Source: Spirosoma sp. KUDC1026 | GTDB lineage: Bacteria; Bacteroidota; Bacteroidia; Cytophagales; Spirosomataceae | NCBI RefSeq assembly: GCF_013375035.1 | Contig: NZ_CP056032.1 | Span: forward strand, 914,001 to 978,000 | Reading direction: 5' to 3' | DNA: 64,000 nt | Part shown: positions 58,191-64,000 of the stretch, piece by piece | Numbering within the stretch: position 1 is the stretch's first letter | Layout of the letters: every line of letters starts with the position of its first letter | Made by a program: the position numbers and the translations under genes | Notes under the pieces: model-generated | What the model saw: the letters and a program-made list of their open reading frames with translations, nothing else | What the model was told of the DNA's origin: nothing | Databases searched by the model: none

Positions 58191-58868
58191 TTACCATTGA
58201 GCAATCGGCATGTTCGACGATTGTAGTTCCAGCTTAACCTCTTTATCCTGAACCGCCGATTTATTTAATGCGATGTAAATCGACTTGATTGCGTTTTCAA
58301 TACGTTGCCAGCCTTCTTCGCTGCGCAGGTCAATGCTGATCATTGTCCGGTCGTTCTGAGCCATGATCGTCAGGTACGTCATAGCTCCCAGCACAATGGC
58401 CGAAATTGCCTGCGTATCGGCTCCACTAACAAAGGAAAGTTGTGAAACAAGCCGGGTCATCTCTTCATCTTGCGCCTTTGCCGTTGACTCGGCAATAGGG
58501 TCGTTTTCGATTACACTGGCTTTCAGAATTTCGCGGGCTGCTTTGAACGTGCGGAAATGACGGAAGGTTTGAATAACCTGCCGATACCAGATACGGGCAA
58601 TGTCTGATTCGTGCAGGGGGCGTATTTGGTCAAGCAGAGAAGGTGTAAAGACCGGAAAAAGTTTGCCCATTTTCACGTAGTACTCCAGCAGACCTTCCAT
58701 GCCGCCGAAATAACGATAAATAAGTACTTTACTTACGTTTGCTTTCTCTGCAATTCTGTTAACTCCTACTCCTTCCAGCCCCCGTTCAGAAATCACCTCT
58801 TCCAGCGCTTCAACGATACGCTGAGTAGTTTTGGCACGGTTTCTTCTAACCTTTTCGTCTTTGTCCAT
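58191..58868 (-). CDS. TetR/AcrR-family transcriptional regulator
   Basis: A 225-residue repressor-type protein. The N-terminal helix-turn-helix (about 14-60) is GLEGVGVNRIAEKANVSKVL followed by IYRYFGGMEGLLEYY. A helical C-terminal ligand domain is of unknown specificity. It converges on the haloperoxidase gene, so it may regulate that cluster, but it could as well control a distant gene. No clear palindromic operator was recognised next to its start. Confidence 0.9.
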   Translation of the reverse strand: MDKDEKVRRNRAKTTQRIVEALEEVISERGLEGVGVNRIAEKANVSKVLIYRYFGGMEGLLEYYVKMGKLFPVFTPSLLDQIRPLHESDIARIWYRQVIQTFRHFRTFKAAREILKASVIENDPIAESTAKAQDEEMTRLVSQLSFVSGADTQAISAIVLGAMTYLTIMAQNDRTMISIDLRSEEGWQRIENAIKSIYIALNKSAVQDKEVKLELQSSNMPIAQW

Positions 58869-59183
58869 ATTGAACCAAATATTAGTATTATTCAGGGAGT
58901 TGTATTTGTTTGACGGTAATAAGGATATAGGGTCACTTTGGTGTAATGATGCTCAACTAATTAAGTTAACAAACCGGCTCGGTTTTGATGGATTTGGTAA
59001 AAAATATAAACAACAACAAACAACTTAAACCACTGATCAATTGGAGGATAGGAAACGAAAGTCAGGTGTTAATCAATTCCGTATGACGAACGAAGAAAAC
59101 GAAATAGTGTGCAGGGCAAACAATGAAGTCAAGTCTGTCCTAAAAAACAGGGGATAAGTGAACTGTCGGAAGAAAAAACAAAA
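58869..59183. other. Intergenic region upstream of the TetR gene
   Basis: About 315 bases up to the tRNA-Gln terminator. No gene was recognised and no exact promoter box was found on the minus strand. Confidence 0.5.
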
Positions 59184-59210
59184 AAGCCGCCTGATTACAT
59201 CAAGCGGCTT
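59184..59210 (-). terminator. Terminator of tRNA-Gln
   Basis: A 7-bp G+C-rich stem (59184-59190 with 59204-59210) is extended by three more pairs past one mismatch. T-runs follow on the minus strand. It lies just 3' of the tRNA. Confidence 0.7.
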
Positions 59211-59217
59211 ATTGTCG

Positions 59218-59288
59218 TTGCCCGAGAAGGATTCGAACCTCCACAAACAGAACCAAAATCTGTCGTCCTACCCTTAGACGATCGGGCA
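59218..59288 (-). tRNA. tRNA-Gln (anticodon TTG)
   Basis: A 71-base cloverleaf on the minus strand has acceptor TGCCCGA/TCGGGCA with discriminator A. The anticodon stem ACAGA/TCTGT has loop TTTTGGT, giving anticodon TTG. The T arm is GGAGG-TTCGAAT-CCTTC. CCA is not encoded. All acceptor pairs are intact. Confidence 0.95.
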
Positions 59289-59400
59289 ATTGCGAGTGCA
59301 AAGATAAGGGTCTGAATCAGCTAAAAGCAAGTACAGCACCAAAAAAAACTTTAGTTTCTGTGCCATACTTGCCTTACTGGCTGATTCACAGCAAAAAAAA

Positions 59401-60297
59401 TTACAGACCACTGATCGCTACTGACGGACTGATCTTCTTAACAAGCCCTTGTAGCACTTTACCAGGACCCGATTCGATAAATTCAGTCGCTCCATCGGCC
59501 ACCATCTGTTCGACGGAAGCTGTCCAGCGTACCGGCGCCGTCAATTGCGCAATCAGATTCGCTTTAATTTCCTGCGGATCAGAGGTGGCTTTGGCGTTCA
59601 CATTCTGGTAAACAGGGCAACGGGGAGCACTAAACGTCATTGCTTCGACGGCCTGTGCAAACTCGGTCCGGGCGGGTTCCATAAAAGGAGAATGAAAGGC
59701 ACCGCCCACAGCCAGTGGTAATACGCGCTTAGCCCCGGCAGCTTTGAGTAGTTCACCTGCTTTCTCAATGCCTGTTACACTGCCCGAAATCACTACCTGA
59801 CCGGGGCAGTTATAATTAGCAGGAACAACGATTTCGTCGGTTACCTCCGCGCAGATACGCTCAATAACATCGTCTGGCAAAGCAAGTACGGCAGCCATAC
59901 TGGAAGGAGCCAATTCGCAGGCTTTCTGCATGGCCGTAGCGCGAATTGACGCCAGTTTCAACCCATCGGCAAAGGATAATACTCCGGCTGCTGTCAGAGC
60001 GGCCAGTTCACCAAGGGAGTGGCCTGCTACCATATTCGGTGCGAATGACTCGGTGGTCAGCGCCAGCACTACTCCGTGCAAAAACACGGCTGGCTGGGTG
60101 TAAATGGTCTGTTTCAGTTCTTCGTCAGAGCCTTCGAACATAATTTTGGTCAGATCGTAGCCCAGGATATCATTAGCCTGGTCGAACAACTGACGGGCCG
60201 ACTGGCCATCCTGAGTTTTCTGGTCCGGATTCTGGTACAGATCCAGACCCATGCCTTTAAATTGAGACCCCTGTCCGGGAAACACGAATGCTTTCAT
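59401..60297 (-). CDS. fabD: Malonyl-CoA:ACP transacylase
   Basis: It loads malonate on acyl carrier protein for fatty acid synthesis in the cytoplasm. The 298 residues have the N-terminal FVFPGQGSQ motif, the nucleophile elbow VAGHSLGE (Ser94) and the later GGAFHSPFM motif with the catalytic His. Length is normal. It stands alone, without other fab genes nearby. A putative promoter lies at 60337-60368. Confidence 0.96.
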   Translation of the reverse strand: MKAFVFPGQGSQFKGMGLDLYQNPDQKTQDGQSARQLFDQANDILGYDLTKIMFEGSDEELKQTIYTQPAVFLHGVVLALTTESFAPNMVAGHSLGELAALTAAGVLSFADGLKLASIRATAMQKACELAPSSMAAVLALPDDVIERICAEVTDEIVVPANYNCPGQVVISGSVTGIEKAGELLKAAGAKRVLPLAVGGAFHSPFMEPARTEFAQAVEAMTFSAPRCPVYQNVNAKATSDPQEIKANLIAQLTAPVRWTASVEQMVADGATEFIESGPGKVLQGLVKKISPSVAISGL

Positions 60298-60336
60298 GCG
60301 TTAGCTGTCAATAAATATCCTTGTGAATAAGTGGCG

Positions 60337-60368
60337 CAAAATAAACCTCTTCCGTACGGTTCGCCAAA
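60337..60368 (-). promoter_or_regulatory. Putative promoter of fabD
   Basis: On the minus strand a -33 box TTTG (60368-60365) is followed after 20 bases by TTATTTTG (60344-60337), seven of eight matches to TAnnTTTG. The leader would be about 33 bases. Confidence 0.45.
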
Positions 60369-60571
60369 CCGAATAAAAGGTGTGGGAATACTTTGCGACT
60401 GACCCGACTAGAGACGTATCGTTGCTGGACCTTGAGCCAAAGCATTTAAAATCTATAAATGTGGCTTTGCCTGGCGAACAAAGCCATTATATGTAGTGTT
60501 CCTCTACTAGCAGCACCGCTATTTTTACTGACTGTAAATAAGGTTCAAAATAAGTGAAATGGGCCGCTAAT

Positions 60572-60603
60572 CTTGTTTCCATCGCCTTTGTGATTTAGTT
60601 TTG
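60572..60603 (+). promoter_or_regulatory. Putative promoter of sdhCAB
   Basis: CTTG at 60572-60575 (TTG core) is followed after 20 bases by TAGTTTTG at 60596-60603, a perfect -7 box. Transcription would start near 60610, about 55 bases before sdhC. Confidence 0.55.
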
Positions 60604-60665
60604 GTGCGCCGTACAAAGCGGCTTTTTTTCAACCGTTTACACTAAATTTTCGTGTCGTTCATCCT

Positions 60666-61361
60666 ATGGCTTGGGTAACACAAACACTATCCAGCTCCCT
60701 CGGTCGCAAAGTTATTATGTCGCTGACGGGACTTTTTTTGAGTACGTTCCTGATTGTTCACATGGCCGGTAATTTACAGCTCTTTAAGGGCGACGGCGGT
60801 CGGGCGTTCAACGAGTACACGTACTTCATGACTCACAATCCGCTTATCATTACTGTATCGTACCTGCTCTACACGTCGATTCTGGTTCATGCCCTGATGG
60901 CACTCATTCTGACGCGTCACAATCGTGAGTCGCGTCCAGTTCAGTATGCGTACAGCAAGCCAGAAGCGAACAGTGCCTGGTCGTCACGGAATATGGGTAT
61001 TTTGGGCACGGTCCTGCTGTTGTTCATCATTATCCACATGCGCACTTTCTGGTACGAAATGCACTTCGGAGCCGTTCCTATGGCTGAGTATGATGGCAAA
61101 GAGTACAAAGATTTGTACTCAGTGGTACAGGTTGCCTTCGGTGAGTGGTGGTATTCGTTACTGTACGTAATCTGCATGGTTGCACTAGGTTATCACCTGG
61201 CGCATGGTTTTCAGAGTGCATTCCAGACGATGGGTATCCGGCACAAGAAATATAGCCCGCTGATTGAAGCTATCGGTACGTACTTCTTCGCCATTATTGT
61301 TCCATTAGCGTTCGCGGCTATGCCGGTCTATGTGTTTTTACAGGTTCACGGGATTATTTAA
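60666..61361 (+). CDS. sdhC: Succinate dehydrogenase cytochrome b subunit
   Basis: The 231-residue membrane anchor of complex II, of the five-helix type that carries two hemes and needs no separate SdhD. It opens SSSLGRKVIMSLTGLFLSTFLIVHMAGNLQ, with heme-ligand His residues in HMAGN, ILVHALMAL, FIIIHMRTF and GYHLAHGFQSAF. It is first in sdhCAB and is followed by a repeat-containing gap of 74 bases. Confidence 0.95.
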   Translation: MAWVTQTLSSSLGRKVIMSLTGLFLSTFLIVHMAGNLQLFKGDGGRAFNEYTYFMTHNPLIITVSYLLYTSILVHALMALILTRHNRESRPVQYAYSKPEANSAWSSRNMGILGTVLLLFIIIHMRTFWYEMHFGAVPMAEYDGKEYKDLYSVVQVAFGEWWYSLLYVICMVALGYHLAHGFQSAFQTMGIRHKKYSPLIEAIGTYFFAIIVPLAFAAMPVYVFLQVHGII

Positions 61362-61435
61362 TGAGCGAATGATAGAATGAGTGATTTGTAGATGCCATTC
61401 ACTCGTTTGCTCATTCACTAATTCAAAATTGAATT
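61362..61435. repeat. Fold-back repeat in the sdhC-sdhA gap
   Basis: The words AATGAGCGAATGA and GAATGAGTGA (61361-61388) return in inverted form at about 61397-61422 (TTCACTCGTTTGCTCATTCAC), so the gap can fold on itself. The same words make up the nuoC-nuoD gap at 1278-1377. Confidence 0.6.
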
Positions 61436-63373
61436 ATGAAACTGGAGTCTAAAATTCCTGAAGGACCGTTGGCTGAAAAATGGTCGCGGCAAAAATTCAG
61501 TTTAAAACTGGTCAACCCAGCTAACAAACGGAAGTATGATATTATTATCGTTGGTACTGGTCTGGCAGGAGCATCGGCTGCTTCATCGCTGGCTGAGCTG
61601 GGCTACAACGTAAAAGTATTCTGCTTTCAGGATAGTCCACGCCGGGCGCACTCGATTGCTGCGCAAGGTGGGATCAATGCTGCTAAAAACTATCAGAATG
61701 ACGGTGACAGTGTGTTCCGTCTGTTCTACGATACCATTAAAGGTGGTGATTACCGGGCTCGTGAAGGGAACGTGTACCGTCTGGCCGAAGTAAGTGTTAA
61801 TATCATCGATCAGTGCGTAGCGCAGGGCGTGCCATTCGCTCGTGAATACGGCGGACTGCTGGCTAACCGCTCGTTCGGTGGCGCGCAGGTATCACGTACG
61901 TTCTATGCCCGTGGTCAAACGGGGCAGCAGTTATTGCTTGGTGCCTACTCGTCGTTAAGTCGGCAGGTGGCCAACGGAAAAGTGAAACTGTATCCACGTA
62001 CTGAAATGCTCGAGCTCGTTGTGGAAGGCGGTAAAGCGCGGGGTATCATTACGCGAAACCTGATCACCGGTAAAATCGAATCGCATTCGGGGCATGCTGT
62101 ACTGCTGTGCACGGGCGGTTATGGTAACGTGTTTTACCTGTCGACCAACGCCATGGGCTCGAACGTAACGGCGGCCTGGCGGGCGCACAAAAAAGGAGCG
62201 TTTTTCGCCAATCCGTGCTTTACGCAAATTCACCCCACCTGTATTCCTGTATCAGGCCACTACCAGTCGAAGCTGACGCTGATGTCGGAGTCGCTACGGA
62301 ATGATGGCCGGGTGTGGGTGCCGAAAACGGTAGAAGACGCCGAAAGAATCCGGAAAGGTCAATTGAAACCCGCTGATCTGCCCGAAGACAAGCGGGATTA
62401 CTTCCTCGAACGTCGTTACCCATCATTCGGTAACCTGGTTCCCCGTGACGTTGCATCGCGTAACGCCAAAAACATGTGCGACGAAGGTCGTGGTGTAGCT
62501 AAAACGGGACTGGCGGTTTACCTCGATTTCGCGGACGCCATCAAGCGGGACGGTCTGAAAACGATCGAAGCGAAATACGGTAACCTGTTTGAGATGTACG
62601 AAAAAATCACCGGTGAGAATCCCTACGAAACGCCGATGATGATTTACCCTGCTGTACACTACACTATGGGTGGGCTTTGGGTTGACTACAACCTAATGAC
62701 GAACATTCCTGGTTTGTATGCACTGGGTGAAGCAAACTTCTCAGATCATGGTGCAAACCGGCTGGGTGCCTCGGCGCTGATGCAGGGGCTGGCTGATGGC
62801 TACTTCGTTATTCCATACACCATTGGTGACTATCTGGCTACGATTGGCCCTGCTGATAAAATCCCCGTTGATTCGCCGGCCTTTAAAGAAGCTGAGAAGA
62901 AAGTAAATGATCAGATTAAGCAACTGCTGACTATCAAAGGAGAACGCCCTGTTGATGATCTGCACAAAGAGCTTGGTCATATCATGTGGGAATACTGCGG
63001 TATGTCTCGTACGGCTGAAGGGCTGAAAATTGCGAAAAGCAAGATTCAGGCGCTGAAAAAAGAATTCTGGTCGAACGTAAAAATTCTCGGTGATGCCGAG
63101 GAGATGAACCAGGCGCTTGAAGCAGCCGGTCGTGTAGCAGACTTTATCGAGCTAGGCGAACTGATGGTCGACGACGCGCTGAACCGGAACGAATCGTGCG
63201 GTGGACACTTCCGTGAAGAATATCAGACACCAGACGGCGAAGCACTGCGTGATGATGAAAACTACGCGTACGTAGCGGCCTGGGAGTATGCCGGCGAAAA
63301 TCAGCCAGAAATACTCAATAAAGAAATCTTAGAGTTCGAGAATGTGAAACTAACACAACGGAGCTATAAGTAA
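61436..63373 (+). CDS. sdhA: Succinate dehydrogenase/fumarate reductase flavoprotein subunit
   Basis: The 645-residue catalytic subunit oxidises succinate to fumarate. The FAD-binding motif [21 protein letters not shown] lies at about 37-57 and the covalent-FAD His in [11 protein letters not shown]. The active-site region around HPTCIP, and the C-terminal [14 protein letters not shown], are intact. The length matches the Bacteroidota/epsilon-type enzymes, which can run in either direction. It lies between sdhC and sdhB. Confidence 0.97.
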   Translation: MKLESKIPEGPLAEKWSRQKFSLKLVNPANKRKYDIIIVGTGLAGASAASSLAELGYNVKVFCFQDSPRRAHSIAAQGGINAAKNYQNDGDSVFRLFYDTIKGGDYRAREGNVYRLAEVSVNIIDQCVAQGVPFAREYGGLLANRSFGGAQVSRTFYARGQTGQQLLLGAYSSLSRQVANGKVKLYPRTEMLELVVEGGKARGIITRNLITGKIESHSGHAVLLCTGGYGNVFYLSTNAMGSNVTAAWRAHKKGAFFANPCFTQIHPTCIPVSGHYQSKLTLMSESLRNDGRVWVPKTVEDAERIRKGQLKPADLPEDKRDYFLERRYPSFGNLVPRDVASRNAKNMCDEGRGVAKTGLAVYLDFADAIKRDGLKTIEAKYGNLFEMYEKITGENPYETPMMIYPAVHYTMGGLWVDYNLMTNIPGLYALGEANFSDHGANRLGASALMQGLADGYFVIPYTIGDYLATIGPADKIPVDSPAFKEAEKKVNDQIKQLLTIKGERPVDDLHKELGHIMWEYCGMSRTAEGLKIAKSKIQALKKEFWSNVKILGDAEEMNQALEAAGRVADFIELGELMVDDALNRNESCGGHFREEYQTPDGEALRDDENYAYVAAWEYAGENQPEILNKEILEFENVKLTQRSYK

Positions 63374-63391
63374 GAGTTCTAAAGTTGTAGG

Positions 63392-63463
63392 GTTATAAAT
63401 TTGTCTAGTTTGCTCATGCACAGAACTTTATAACTCTATGACTATGCAACTTTACAACTTCTT
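63392..63463. repeat. Fold-back repeat in the sdhA-sdhB gap
   Basis: Words of the type AAAGTTGTAGGGTTATAAA (63393-63411) return inverted as CTTTATAACTCTATGAC and GCAACTTTACAACTT (63426-63460). It differs in sequence from the sdhC-sdhA repeat but has the same design. Confidence 0.55.
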
Positions 63464-63469
63464 AAGAAG

Positions 63470-64000
63470 ATGAAAATTAATCTAAAAGTCTGGAGACAGA
63501 AAAATAGCAATACACCGGGGAAGTTGGTTGATTATCAACTGGATAATGTATCAGAAGATATGTCTTTCCTGGAAATGTTTGACGTACTGAACGATTCATT
63601 AACCCGCAAAGGTGAAGATCCAGTTACGTTTGACCATGACTGTCGCGAAGGAATTTGCGGTACATGCTCTATGTACATCAATGGCCGGGCGCACGGTCCA
63701 CAAACGGGGGCTACGACTTGCCAACTGCACATGCGTTCGTTCAGCGATGGCGATACGATCGTTGTCGAACCCTGGCGCGCACGGGCGTTCCCTGTTGTAA
63801 AAGACCTGATGGTTGATCGGTCTGCGTTTGACCGGGTAATTCAGGCAGGTGGTTACGTATCAATCAACACCGGTTCGGCGCGTGATGCTAACGAAATTCT
63901 AATTCCTCGTACTATCGCTGACGAAGCAATGGATGCGGCTGCCTGCATTGGTTGCGGTGCCTGCGTTGCGGCCTGTAAGAATGCATCGGCGATGCTGTTC
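63470..64000 (+). CDS. sdhB: Succinate dehydrogenase/fumarate reductase iron-sulfur subunit (partial)
   Basis: The first 177 codons are present; the gene runs off the right edge without a stop. The start ATG is at 63470 ([12 protein letters not shown]). The [2Fe-2S] ligands are seen in CREGICGTC and the later Cys of GATTC. The first [4Fe-4S] ligand set, [11 protein letters not shown], lies near residue 160. It passes electrons from SdhA to the SdhC hemes. Last visible gene of sdhCAB. Confidence 0.96.
   Translation, partial: MKINLKVWRQKNSNTPGKLVDYQLDNVSEDMSFLEMFDVLNDSLTRKGEDPVTFDHDCREGICGTCSMYINGRAHGPQTGATTCQLHMRSFSDGDTIVVEPWRARAFPVVKDLMVDRSAFDRVIQAGGYVSINTGSARDANEILIPRTIADEAMDAAACIGCGACVAACKNASAMLF

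Larger units (their letters stand above)
60298..60665. other. Divergent promoter region between fabD and sdhC
   Basis: It holds the putative fabD promoter on the left (60337-60368, minus) and the putative sdhCAB promoter on the right (60572-60603, plus). No gene was recognised. Confidence 0.6.

Overview
The window looks like a chromosomal segment of a Bacteroidota bacterium of the Cytophagales, most like Spirosoma and its relatives. The evidence is SusC/SusD and other TonB-dependent receptors, type IX secretion (Por) C-terminal domains, a fused five-helix SdhC with no SdhD, a short zinc-less-type adenylate kinase, Bacteroidetes-type promoters (TTTG/TTG, about 19 bases, TAnnTTTG) and almost no Shine-Dalgarno sites. 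Base composition is near 50% G+C. I saw no phage, insertion sequence, CRISPR array or rRNA. This assignment is an inference from gene content.

Left part (1-10.1 kb, minus strand): adk and obg lead into two tandem secreted SGNH/sialate-O-acetylesterase-like proteins with T9SS tails. A terminator follows, then nuoABCD (complex I) with a clear promoter. From 10.2 to 16.2 kb lies an ExbB-ExbD-ExbD-TonB set followed by a small membrane protein, a PstS-like binding lipoprotein and a TPR protein. Then come tRNA-Pro(GGG), two tandem M1 metallopeptidases, a HupE/UreJ-like membrane protein, a gamma carbonic anhydrase and an Asp/Arg-rich low-complexity lipoprotein.

Middle (24.5-44.5 kb, mixed strands): a beta-CASP nuclease-like protein, a small conserved protein, BatD-like, aroC, a GldL-like small membrane protein, ApbE, an S41 peptidase interrupted near its end by an in-frame TGA, a Tat-exported Gfo/Idh/MocA oxidoreductase, a TonB-dependent receptor, an A+T-rich glycosyltransferase, an APC permease, a modular metalloprotease and a two-part FAD/Fe-S dehydrogenase.

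Right part (44.9-64 kb): a plus-strand cluster of SusC, SusD, two large VCBS/ASPIC-UnbV lipoproteins and a vanadium-dependent haloperoxidase lipoprotein, closed by a convergent TetR regulator. This is the best candidate for an uncharacterised functional system. After it come tRNA-Gln(TTG), fabD and the sdhCAB operon, with sdhB cut by the window end. Fold-back repeats made of related short words sit in the gaps inside both the nuo and the sdh operon.
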